DNA from: Halalkalicoccus paucihalophilus | Lineage (GTDB): Archaea; Halobacteriota; Halobacteria; Halobacteriales; Halalkalicoccaceae | Assembly: GCF_001593955.1 (NCBI RefSeq) | Contig: NZ_LTAZ01000003.1 | Span: 186,001 to 250,000 of the forward strand | Length of the DNA stretch: 64,000 nucleotides | Direction of reading: 5' to 3' | Part shown: positions 49,526-57,468 of the stretch, in pieces | Layout: each line of letters opens with the position of its first letter | How positions within the stretch are numbered: the stretch's first letter is position 1 | Program-made: the position numbers and the translations under genes | The notes under the pieces: generated by a model | What the model saw: the letters and a program-made list of their open reading frames with translations, nothing else | Told to the model about the DNA's origin: nothing | The model's database searches: none

Positions 49526-50464
49526 CTATACCACACCGACTGTCCGAAGGGCGCTCGTCAGCAGGTCACCGTAGACGAGCGCGACGAGCAGACCGACGAG
49601 GATGGGGACGAGAAACGGGATCCCCGGCGAGACCCAGACCGTCTCCCGCGTGGCGAGCACGTCGAGGCCGTCGCGCAGTCCCTCGGGCGTGGTCCCGTAG
49701 GCCGAGCTGACGTCGGCGAGAAAGGCCGCCGCGCCCCAGTCGTCCTCGATGACCCCTCCATCGGCCACTGCGCCGTCACCGGCGGGCGACGGTTCGGCGG
49801 GCAGCGACCCCGGATCCCGGAAGCGTTCGGGGTCCTCGCGGAGGTCCGCGAGCGTCGTCCCCCGCCACCGCAGGTACATCCGTAGGGCGTCCAGATCGAG
49901 CCCCGATCGGGTGAATCCCTTCCCGTTTTCGAGCAGCCGTCCGTGGGTTCGCTCGGCGTCCGACCAGTGGACCGGCCAGCCCACGACCATCAGCGGGGTA
50001 ACGCGTCCGGCGAGTGCGTTCCTGATCGCGAGGACGAGCGGGTAACACGCCCCGACGAGCACGGTGTTCGAAAGGATCGTGAGCGCGAACGCCCTCGTGG
50101 GGGTTTCGACGACCGGAAGCAGGGAGGGGCCGACCGCGTAGGCCGGGAAGGTCGGGAACAAGAGGGCAAGAACGATCAGCGCCTTCGCGTCCGCGCCGCC
50201 GAACGCGCCGAACCGCCAGAAGCCATAGGAGACAGGGATCACGAGCAGTAGGCTGATCCCCGCGCCGACGAGGAAGTACGACCACGTCAGCCCGCCCGCG
50301 AGAAACGAGTCGACCCCGTCCCACACCAAGAGGACGGTCGCGAGCGCGAAGAGGGGTCTCCACGTCCGGTTCGGGACTCGTCGGTTTTTCACGTCACGGT
50401 AGGCCGCCCAGACGAGGACGGGGACGACGACGAGGCGCAGGAGGTCGGGAACCGAAGCGAACAC
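49526..50464 (-). CDS. Archaeal prepilin peptidase (A24, PibD-type)
   Basis: A 312-aa membrane aspartic protease that cuts class III signal peptides of archaellins and pilins. The catalytic Asp pair is D24 in AAYRDVKNRRVPN and D92 in FGGADAKAL (a GxGD-like motif). About seven hydrophobic segments are visible, with a long charged loop of about 90 residues in the second half (LRMYLRWRGTTLADLRED and the acidic PSPAGDG region). GTG start at 50464 with a TATA-like AAATATT about 30 bases upstream. No archaellin genes are in the window. Confidence 0.88.
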   Translation of the reverse strand: MFASVPDLLRLVVVPVLVWAAYRDVKNRRVPNRTWRPLFALATVLLVWDGVDSFLAGGLTWSYFLVGAGISLLLVIPVSYGFWRFGAFGGADAKALIVLALLFPTFPAYAVGPSLLPVVETPTRAFALTILSNTVLVGACYPLVLAIRNALAGRVTPLMVVGWPVHWSDAERTHGRLLENGKGFTRSGLDLDALRMYLRWRGTTLADLREDPERFRDPGSLPAEPSPAGDGAVADGGVIEDDWGAAAFLADVSSAYGTTPEGLRDGLDVLATRETVWVSPGIPFLVPILVGLLVALVYGDLLTSALRTVGVV

Positions 50465-50491
50465 GACCCTACGGGTGCGGTCGCTCGGTGA

Positions 50492-50498
50492 ATATTTT
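50492..50498 (-). promoter_or_regulatory. TATA-like box of the prepilin peptidase gene
   Basis: Minus-strand AAATATT, about 28-34 bases before the GTG start at 50464. Confidence 0.45.
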
Positions 50499-50547
50499 GT
50501 GGTTTAACCAGTGGAAAGAAGAACGCGTAGCCGTCGGCCGTATCAGC

Positions 50548-50937
50548 TCAGATGACGCGGTTCTGGAGGTAGTCGAGGTGTTTCGCGTTGTAGACGATCT
50601 TGACCGTATCGGCGGCGGGCGAGCCGATGCAGGTCAGGCGGACGTTCTTGTCGTCGACTTCCTCGTCCGAGAGGATCTGCTGCATGTCCATCTCGATCTC
50701 GCCCTCTTTGAGGATCGCCGCACAGTTCGCACACGCACCGGCGCGACACGAGAAGGGCCAGTCGTAGCCCTGGGCCTCCGCGGCCTCGAGGATGTACTCG
50801 CCCTCGTTGACGTCGAGCGTGCCGTAGTCTTCGTCGTCCAGGCCGGCGTCGGCGGCCTCCTCGAAGAGGTCGTCGTCGTCGATGTCCCAGCCCTGGTCGT
50901 CCAGCGTCTCGTAGTTGAGGTATTCTACTGTTGGCAT
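50548..50937 (-). CDS. Halophilic [2Fe-2S] ferredoxin
   Basis: A 129-aa plant-type ferredoxin with the haloarchaeal acidic N-terminal insertion ([18 protein letters not shown]). Cluster ligands are C64, C69, C72 and C103 (CRAGACANC...LTC). It is the electron acceptor for 2-oxoacid:ferredoxin oxidoreductases. The start [12 protein letters not shown] at 50937 matches the sequenced halobacterial ferredoxins. An in-frame ATG 21 bases upstream would add seven residues. Confidence 0.96.
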   Translation of the reverse strand: MPTVEYLNYETLDDQGWDIDDDDLFEEAADAGLDDEDYGTLDVNEGEYILEAAEAQGYDWPFSCRAGACANCAAILKEGEIEMDMQQILSDEEVDDKNVRLTCIGSPAADTVKIVYNAKHLDYLQNRVI

Positions 50938-51154
50938 CACCCGGTCCTTCGTCGGCATGCCTGTTAGACCTTGCTGTTCATTTCTAAATCACCTCATTTG
51001 ACGATTTGCGTACTCTTAGGGCTCACAGCGGCTATGTTCTGATATAATTTGCCGTAAATTTGGTCGACCAAAACCCGCGTGAGGGCCTGTAAACGGGATC
51101 GAGTCGTCGCACGAGACCGGTGCGTTTAGGCCTGCACCGAGCCTCGCCAAGACC

Positions 51155-51883
51155 ATGTTCGAGGAGTACGAGGTGATCCCCGCCGTGGACATGCAGGACG
51201 GTGAGGTCGTCCAGTTGGTACAGGGCGAACGTGGCACCGAGAAACGCTACGGCGAGCCCGCGGCGGCCGCCCGACGGTGGATCGAGGCGGGCGCACGAAC
51301 CCTCCATCTCGTCGATCTCGACGGCGCGTTCGAGGGAGAGCGGAAGAACGCTCCCGCGGTCGAGGCCGTTCTGGACGCCACCGACGACGAGGTGGCGGTC
51401 CAACTGGGCGGGGGGATTCGGACCGCCGAGGACGCGATCGAGCTACTGGACCGGGGCGTCGACCGGGTGATCCTCGGTACGGCGGCGGTCGAGACTCCCG
51501 AGATCGTCCGGGAGATCAGCGCCGAATATAAGGGAAGCGTGATGGTCAGCCTCGACGCGAAAGGGGGTGAGGTGGTCGTCTCCGGATGGACCGAAGGTAC
51601 TGGATTAGACCCCGCCGAGGCCGCCGCCCGCTACGAGGAGTTGGGTGCGGGCGCGATCCTCTTTACGAACGTCGACGTCGAGGGTCGGTTAGAGGGCGTC
51701 AAGAGGGGTCCGGTCGAGCGGCTCGTTGAGGCGGTCTCGATCCCGGTCGTCGCGAGCGGCGGCGTCGCGAGTCTCGATGACGTGCGGGCACTGAAGGAGG
51801 CGGGCGCGGGCGCCGTCGTGATCGGAACGGCGCTCTACGAGGGGCGGTTCACGCTCGAAGACGCGATCGACGCTCCGGCTTAA
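51155..51883 (+). CDS. hisA: ProFAR isomerase
   Basis: A 242-aa TIM barrel that isomerises the aminoaldose ProFAR to the aminoketose PRFAR in histidine synthesis. The catalytic Asp are D12 in IPAVDMQDGEVV and the one in VMVSLDAKGGE; phosphate loops are GGGIRTAEDAI and SGGVASLDDVRAL. ATG at 51155, 217 bases after the divergent ferredoxin start. It is convergent with mcm, with five bases between stops. Confidence 0.94.
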   Translation: MFEEYEVIPAVDMQDGEVVQLVQGERGTEKRYGEPAAAARRWIEAGARTLHLVDLDGAFEGERKNAPAVEAVLDATDDEVAVQLGGGIRTAEDAIELLDRGVDRVILGTAAVETPEIVREISAEYKGSVMVSLDAKGGEVVVSGWTEGTGLDPAEAAARYEELGAGAILFTNVDVEGRLEGVKRGPVERLVEAVSIPVVASGGVASLDDVRALKEAGAGAVVIGTALYEGRFTLEDAIDAPA

Positions 51884-51888
51884 CTCGC

Positions 51889-53991
51889 TTAGACCAGCCT
51901 GAGGTGGTTCTGATCGGGCGAGTAGATCTCGCCTTTGTCCCGAAGCTTCTGGATCTCGTGTTCGGCCTTGCTGTCCTCGATTCCCGCTTCGGCGGCCCGT
52001 TCGATGACCTTCTCTTGGGGTGCGCCGGGTTCGCCGTCGTACTCCTCCTGAAGCTCCCGGATGATCTCCTTGATCCCTTTCACTCGATCGCGCTGGGTTT
52101 TCGAGCGACCCGTCTCGATCACGTCGACGTCGTACTCGCCGGTTTCGGGATCGACACCGATGTCCTGCAGGCAGGAGCGCACGATCTCGATGACGCGTTC
52201 GGCGTCCTCGCGCTCGACGGTATCGGAAAGCCGGACGCGGGCGCTCGCCTCCGCGAGCCTGACGAGCGCTTCGAGCTTCCGGGCCGTGACGGGGACGGGT
52301 GCGTCCTCGTCGGCGCCCTTCGAGCGCAGGTCGACGTAGAACTCCTGGATCGCCTCGCGGGCCTCGTCGGTCATCCGGGGGAAACAGCTCTGTTGGGCGT
52401 ACGCGATGTACTTTCTCAACAACTCGGCGTCGATGTCGGGGGCGACCTCCTCGGTGACGGCGTCGACCTCCTCGCGGGTGACGTCGGGCGAGGGGAGGTT
52501 GGTCCGCTGGGTGTTCAACTCGCCGGCATAGTTCGTCTGGAGGATGTGCTGGGCGAGCTTGCGGTCCTCGTCGGGGTCGGGCTTGTCGGTGACGGTGAAG
52601 ATCAGGTCGAACCGCGAGATGAGGGCCGGTTCGAGGTCGATCTGCTCGCCGATCGGCTCGTACTGGTCGAACCGTCCATATTTCGGGTTCGCCGCACCGA
52701 GTAGCGAACACCGCGACTTGAGGGTGGCGTTGATCCCCGCCTTCGAGATCGAGATCGACTGCTGTTCTAATGCCTCGTGCATCGCAGACCGGTCCTCCGG
52801 GCGCATCTTGTCGAGCTCGTCGACCGCGGCGATTCCCCGATCGGCGAGCACGAGTGCGCCGGCTTCGAGTGTCCATTGTTGGCCCTCGCCGAAGTCGTCG
52901 CGTACGGCAGCGGCCGTTAACCCGGCCGAGCTGCTCCCTTTTCCGGAGGTGTACACGGAGCGGGGCGCGATGTTGCGGATGTACTGCAACAGCGCGGACT
53001 TCCCGGTCCCGGGGTCCCCGATCAGGAGCATGTGCATGTCCCCGCGGGTGCGCGAGCCGTCGGGGAGGTGTTTGGTCACGCCCGAGAACAGTTGGAGGGT
53101 CATCGCGAGTTTGGCCTGGCGGTGGCCGTAGATCGAGGGCGCGAGGCTGTCGACCATCCGCTCGTAGATGTCGGGATCCGAGGAGAGCTCGACGATGGCT
53201 TGCTTGTCCTCGTCGGTGATCTCCATGTCCTCGAACTGCTCCTCTTCGACCTCGACCGCGTGGCCCTCCATGTAGATGTCGAACATGGTCGACTTCTCCT
53301 GGTTCGAGCCCTGCTGTTCGAGGTGGAGTACCCCGGTCACGCGGACGTGATCCCCTGCCGTGACTTTCCCCGTTATATCGTCCTCGATGTGGACGTCCAG
53401 ACTCTGGGGGGTTTCGCCGCCGCGGAGTCCTTCAGGACTCTCCTGGACGCGGAGCTTCTGGGCGTCGATGAACTCCGACTGGTCGAAGTTGATCCTGAAC
53501 GGGCCCTGGCGTTCACAGCCCGAACACTGGTGGGGCTCTTGGAAATCGCCGCCGGTCTGTGGGATCCGGGTGAGGGTGCCACAGCGCTGGCACTCGAAGG
53601 CCGCCTGCTGGATCTTCGGGCGGACGTCCGTCGCCTTGCGGACGATTCCACGGACCTCGACGAGCGTGTTGACGTTCTTCGAGCGGATCTCGCGAATGTC
53701 GGTCGCGCCGGGGAGGTTCAGCACCCGGACGTGGGCCTGTCCGAGGCTCACGTCGACCGGGAGGTCGTAGAGGCGAAGCGCCTCCTCGGCGTACGGTTGC
53801 ATCTGTTCGGGCTGATTCCGGAAGTCGTCAGCGATGTCGGGGTCGAAGCGGTTCAGGTCGGTCCAGTCGAGGTAGAGCGAGCGCTGTTCGTTCGGGTAGT
53901 GCTGTGCCAGCGTGCCGATCTCGTCGTGATAATAGGTCCGGTAGAACTCCTCGAATCGGCCGACAAGCTCCTGATTCTCCGCACTAGCCAT
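51889..53991 (-). CDS. mcm: MCM replicative helicase
   Basis: A 700-aa hexameric DNA helicase of the replication fork. The N-terminal domain has a zinc site (FECQRCGTL and CSGCER, about 130-165). Walker A GDPGTGKSALL is near residue 325, Walker B AAVDELDKM near 390, and the arginine-finger region ALISRFDLIF near 450. A C-terminal winged helix follows (KVIERAAEAGIEDSKAEHEI). No intein is present. I start at the ATG at 53991 (MASAENQELVGRFEEFYR); the open frame continues 60 codons upstream through a hairpin-rich, uncharacteristic stretch and is not believed. Confidence 0.96.
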   Translation of the reverse strand: MASAENQELVGRFEEFYRTYYHDEIGTLAQHYPNEQRSLYLDWTDLNRFDPDIADDFRNQPEQMQPYAEEALRLYDLPVDVSLGQAHVRVLNLPGATDIREIRSKNVNTLVEVRGIVRKATDVRPKIQQAAFECQRCGTLTRIPQTGGDFQEPHQCSGCERQGPFRINFDQSEFIDAQKLRVQESPEGLRGGETPQSLDVHIEDDITGKVTAGDHVRVTGVLHLEQQGSNQEKSTMFDIYMEGHAVEVEEEQFEDMEITDEDKQAIVELSSDPDIYERMVDSLAPSIYGHRQAKLAMTLQLFSGVTKHLPDGSRTRGDMHMLLIGDPGTGKSALLQYIRNIAPRSVYTSGKGSSSAGLTAAAVRDDFGEGQQWTLEAGALVLADRGIAAVDELDKMRPEDRSAMHEALEQQSISISKAGINATLKSRCSLLGAANPKYGRFDQYEPIGEQIDLEPALISRFDLIFTVTDKPDPDEDRKLAQHILQTNYAGELNTQRTNLPSPDVTREEVDAVTEEVAPDIDAELLRKYIAYAQQSCFPRMTDEAREAIQEFYVDLRSKGADEDAPVPVTARKLEALVRLAEASARVRLSDTVEREDAERVIEIVRSCLQDIGVDPETGEYDVDVIETGRSKTQRDRVKGIKEIIRELQEEYDGEPGAPQEKVIERAAEAGIEDSKAEHEIQKLRDKGEIYSPDQNHLRLV

Positions 53992-54032
53992 ACTACTTTC
54001 TGTAGCTTCCGACCGGTATGAACCTTCGGACC

Positions 54033-54079
54033 GCAGCTTTTGCGCTGCGGGCGGCTTCGCCGCCCTCGGCAAAAGCTGC
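54033..54079. repeat. Nested palindrome upstream of mcm
   Basis: Outer arms GCAGCTTTTGC (54033-54043) and GCAAAAGCTGC (54069-54079) are perfectly complementary over 11 bp. Inside them sits GGGCGGC-ttc-GCCGCCC (54049-54065), a perfect 7-bp stem. The whole block can fold as one long hairpin with an internal bulge or extrude as a cruciform. A similar cluster lies upstream of ileS. Confidence 0.72.
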
Positions 54080-54356
54080 ATCAAAAGCGCAGGCGGTTCC
54101 CGGTGGTTACCACCTGCTACCGCTTGCTCACTCCGTTCGCTCGCGGCGAGTACACTGAGTCCGCCTGCCATCCTCCACCCCGCTCATGCTACCCTACTAT
54201 CGGTATTAGTATTTAAACGCAGTTTTACCGTACGGTTCTCGGCCCGAAGAACCTTGATAGCACATCTCACGAAATAGGGAGATATGCCGGAACGACGGCA
54301 TTTCACCCACTCTCTACCGCGCGGACGATCTGGAGCGCTCCGCCACTATCGGCACG

Positions 54357-54364
54357 TTTATATA
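54357..54364 (+). promoter_or_regulatory. TATA box of the thermosome gene
   Basis: TTTATATA, 28-35 bases before the ATG at 54392. The best-matching promoter box in this gap. Confidence 0.65.
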
Positions 54365-54391
54365 GAACCACAAACAACGATTCGACTGACT

Positions 54392-56056
54392 ATGAGCCAG
54401 CGAATGCAGCAGGGTCAGCCCATGATCATCATGGGTGACGACGCACAGCGCGTACAGGACCGCAACGCGCAGGACTACAACATCTCTGCGGCACGAGCGG
54501 TCGCGGAATCGGTTCGCTCGACGCTCGGCCCCAAGGGGATGGACAAGATGCTCGTCGACTCGATGGGCTCGGTCACCATCACCAACGACGGCGTGACCAT
54601 CCTCAAGGAGATGGACATCGACAACCCGACCGCCGAGATGATCATCGAGGTCGCCGAGACCCAAGAGGACGAGGCCGGCGACGGGACAACTACTGCCGTC
54701 GCCATCGCGGGCGAACTCCTGAAGAACGCCGAGGACCTCCTCGAGCAGGACATCCACCCGACGGCGATCATCAAGGGCTTCCACATGGCCAGCGAGCAGG
54801 CCCGTGAGGAAGTCGACAACGTCGCCGAACGCGTCGATTCGAGCGACGAGGAGCTCCTGAAGAAGGTCGCCGAGACCTCTATGACCGGCAAGGGCGCCGA
54901 GCTCAACAAGGAGCACCTCGCCCAGCTGATCGTCGACGCAGTCAGCCAGGTCACCGTCGAGACCGACGAGGGCGACAACGTCGTCGACCTCGAGTTCCTC
55001 GAGATCGAGACCCAGACCGGCCGCTCGGCCAGCGAGAGCGAGCTTCTGGAGGGCGCCATCGTCGATAAGGACCCGGTCCACGACGACATGCCCTCCGAGG
55101 TCGAGGACGCGCGAGTTCTCCTGCTCAACGAGGCCATCGAGGTCGAGGAGGCAAACGCCGACACGAACGTGAGCATCGACAGCCCCGATCAGCTCCAGCA
55201 GTTCCTCGACCAGGAGGAGGCCCAGCTGAAGAAGAAGGTCGAGCAGATCAAGGAGACCGGCGCGAACGTCGTCTTCTGCCAGAAGGGTATTGACGACCTC
55301 GCCCAGCACTACCTCGCGAAGGAGGGCATCCTGGCGGTCCGGCGCGCGAAGAAGTCCGACCTCGAGTTCCTGAAGGAGGTTCTCGACGCCGCAGTCGTCT
55401 CCGACCTCGACAGCGCGACCGAGGCCGAACTCGGACAGGGTAGCGTCACGCGCGACGAGACCGACGACATGTTCTACGTCACCGGCGAGGACGCCCACGG
55501 CGTCACCTTGCTCCTTCGGGGCTCGACCGAGCACGTCGTCGACGAGCTCGAACGAGGAATCAGCGACGCGCTCGAAGTCGTCGCACAGACCGTTTCCGAC
55601 GGTCGCGTGCTGGCGGGCGGCGGCGCAGTCGAAGTCGAGGTCGCCTCGCGTCTGCGTGACTACGCCGACTCCGTTTCGGGTCGCGAGCAGCTCGCCGTCG
55701 AGGCGTTCGCCGACGCGCTCGAACTCGTCCCCCGCGTGCTGGCCGAAAACGCTGGCCTCGATTCGATCGACACGCTGGTCGACCTGCGCTCGGCCCACGA
55801 GTCGGGCGACGAACACGCCGGTCTGAACGTCTTCAGCGGCGACGTCGAGGACACCTTCGAGGCGGGCATCGTCGAGCCGGCCCACGCCAAGGAGCAGGCG
55901 CTCACGAGCGCCACCGAGGCCGCGAACCTCGTGCTCAAGATCGACGACATCATCTCCGCCGGCGACCTCTCGACGGACAAGGGCGACGACGAGGGCGGCG
56001 CGCCCGGCGGCATGGGTGGCATGGGCGGTATGGGCGGCATGGGCGGCGCGATGTGA
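54392..56056 (+). CDS. Thermosome subunit (group II chaperonin)
   Basis: A 554-aa ATP-driven chaperonin subunit. Equatorial-domain nucleotide motifs NDGVTILKEMDIDNPTAEMI and AGDGTTTAVAIAGELL are near residues 64-115. The apical and intermediate domains follow, and the C-terminal tail is the flexible GGMGGMGGMGGMGGAM that points into the cavity. It folds cytosolic proteins in a double ring. Starts at the ATG at 54392 (MSQRMQQGQPMIIMGDD). Haloarchaea have two or three paralogues; which one this is cannot be told here. Confidence 0.96.
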   Translation: MSQRMQQGQPMIIMGDDAQRVQDRNAQDYNISAARAVAESVRSTLGPKGMDKMLVDSMGSVTITNDGVTILKEMDIDNPTAEMIIEVAETQEDEAGDGTTTAVAIAGELLKNAEDLLEQDIHPTAIIKGFHMASEQAREEVDNVAERVDSSDEELLKKVAETSMTGKGAELNKEHLAQLIVDAVSQVTVETDEGDNVVDLEFLEIETQTGRSASESELLEGAIVDKDPVHDDMPSEVEDARVLLLNEAIEVEEANADTNVSIDSPDQLQQFLDQEEAQLKKKVEQIKETGANVVFCQKGIDDLAQHYLAKEGILAVRRAKKSDLEFLKEVLDAAVVSDLDSATEAELGQGSVTRDETDDMFYVTGEDAHGVTLLLRGSTEHVVDELERGISDALEVVAQTVSDGRVLAGGGAVEVEVASRLRDYADSVSGREQLAVEAFADALELVPRVLAENAGLDSIDTLVDLRSAHESGDEHAGLNVFSGDVEDTFEAGIVEPAHAKEQALTSATEAANLVLKIDDIISAGDLSTDKGDDEGGAPGGMGGMGGMGGMGGAM

Positions 56057-56097
56057 GGTAGGCGACGATCCAACCCGACGTAGATATCGACGTACCG

Positions 56098-56130
56098 CTT
56101 TTCACCCGTTTTCGAAAACCGTGTTTTTTC
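56098..56130 (+). terminator. T-rich terminator candidate after the thermosome gene
   Basis: The palindrome GTTTTCGAAAAC (56108-56119) is followed by a run of six T (56124-56129), about 70 bases after the thermosome stop. Archaeal termination depends mostly on T-runs, so this is a reasonable stop site. Confidence 0.45.
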
Positions 56131-56203
56131 AACGAATCGAGTAGCAGGAACGTATCGTCCCGTTTCAGATGGAACTAAGTGGGGCTCCGCGATAGTTGCC
56201 GCT

Positions 56204-57193
56204 ATGCAAACGCTGCTTTTGAACGGCGACGACGTGGCCGAGAACGCGCGCCTCTCGGAGCTCATCCCCGCGATCGAGGACGCCTTCGCGGCCTACGAGC
56301 GCGGCGACGCCCAGATGCCGCCCAAATCTTACATCGACCTGCCCCAGTACAACGGCGACTTCCGGTCGATGCCCGCGTACCTCGACGCCGGATCGTGGGA
56401 CGCCGCCGGGATCAAGTGGGTCAACGTCCACCCCGATAACCCCGCGGATCACGAGTTGCCCACGGTTCTGGGCACGATGATCTACTCGGACCCCGAGACC
56501 GCGGTGCCGCTCGCGATCATGGACGGAACGGAACTCACGATGCAGCGCACCGGCGCGGCCGCCGCGGTCGCCACGGATCATCTGGCCGTCGAGGACGCGG
56601 GTTCGATGGGGATCATCGGCGCGGGCGTCCAGGCCTACACGCAACTCGAAGCGATCGCCGAGGTCCGCCCGATCGAGCGCGTCGTGATCAGCGACCTCGA
56701 CGAGGAGCGCGTCGAGCGCTTCGTCTCGGAGTTCTCCGACCGGTTCGACGTGTCGGGCGGGTCGATCGAGGAGGCCGCCTCGTGTGACGTCCTTTCGACC
56801 GTGACCCCCGTCGAAGAGCCGATCGTCTCCCGTGAGGCGGTCGGCGAGTACACCCACATCAACGCGATGGGTGCGGACGCCGAGGGCAAACACGAGATCG
56901 CCGACGAGGTCCTGCTCGATGCGAAACTCGTCATCGACGACCACGCCCAGACCACCCACTCGGGCGAGATCAACGTCCCCTACAACGCCGGCGTGCTGGG
57001 CGACGAGGACATCCACGCCGCGATCGGCGAGATCGTCGTCGGCGATGAGGAGGGTCGCACCCCCGAGGACGGCGTTACGGTGTTCGACTCGACTGGACTC
57101 GCAATTCAGGACGTGGCCGCCGCACACGTCGTCTACGAACACGCAGACGAGAACGACAACGGTTACCCCTTCGACCTGCTCGGTCTCATGTAG
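56204..57193 (+). CDS. Ornithine cyclodeaminase / archaeal alanine dehydrogenase family
   Basis: A 329-aa mu-crystallin-family NAD enzyme. The catalytic lysine lies in AAGIKWVNVHPDNP near residue 70, substrate binding in MQRTGAAAAVATDHLAV, and the Rossmann motif is MGIIGAGVQAYTQLEA near 138-153. Family members act as alanine dehydrogenase, ornithine cyclodeaminase or similar amine dehydrogenases; alanine is the common archaeal substrate. ATG at 56204. Its end overlaps the convergent 69-aa gene by eight bases. Confidence 0.88.
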   Translation: MQTLLLNGDDVAENARLSELIPAIEDAFAAYERGDAQMPPKSYIDLPQYNGDFRSMPAYLDAGSWDAAGIKWVNVHPDNPADHELPTVLGTMIYSDPETAVPLAIMDGTELTMQRTGAAAAVATDHLAVEDAGSMGIIGAGVQAYTQLEAIAEVRPIERVVISDLDEERVERFVSEFSDRFDVSGGSIEEAASCDVLSTVTPVEEPIVSREAVGEYTHINAMGADAEGKHEIADEVLLDAKLVIDDHAQTTHSGEINVPYNAGVLGDEDIHAAIGEIVVGDEEGRTPEDGVTVFDSTGLAIQDVAAAHVVYEHADENDNGYPFDLLGLM

Positions 57194-57395
57194 TCCGCTG
57201 GTGGAGGGCCTCGAAGACCTTACTCAGCACCCAGACGATGAGGACGAACGGAAGCAGGGGAACGAGCACTACCAGTAACACGAGGAAGTACGTGACCCCG
57301 ATCAGGTTCATCTCCCCGTCCGATCGCCCCCGGTAGTACGGCGTCACCGTCCGGAGGGTCTTTTTCACCGTCGAATCGGTCTCGGATTCGCTCAT
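57186..57395 (-). CDS. Small membrane protein, one or two helices
   Basis: A 69-aa protein with a basic-polar N-terminus (MSESETDSTVKKTLRTVTPY) and one long hydrophobic region of about 35 residues starting at IGVTYFLVLLVV that could make one or two membrane helices. Conserved-looking but not assigned to a family. The stop overlaps the end of the mu-crystallin family gene. Confidence 0.68.
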   Translation of the reverse strand: MSESETDSTVKKTLRTVTPYYRGRSDGEMNLIGVTYFLVLLVVLVPLLPFVLIVWVLSKVFEALHQRTT

Positions 57396-57468
57396 ATCTC
57401 AGATAGCACGTCTGACAGAATAACCCTTTTCGCGCGATCCGTGAGTTTGCCGCTCTGGACCCCGACGA

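Larger units (their letters stand above)
53992..54391. other. 400-base divergent gap between mcm and thermosome genes
   Basis: Contains the mcm upstream region, a nested palindrome (54033-54079), a smaller hairpin (GGTGG-TTA-CCACC, 54102-54114) and the thermosome promoter with TATA box at 54357-54364. The upstream frame of the mcm gene stays open through part of it but looks non-coding. Confidence 0.6.

Noticed and set aside
53992..54171. A 60-codon N-terminal extension of MCM.
   Set aside because: It runs through perfect hairpins and has non-acidic composition; the ATG at 53991 gives the family N-terminus.
55993..56056. Short tandem GGCATGGGC-type repeats.
   Set aside because: They encode the normal Gly-Gly-Met tail of group II chaperonins.
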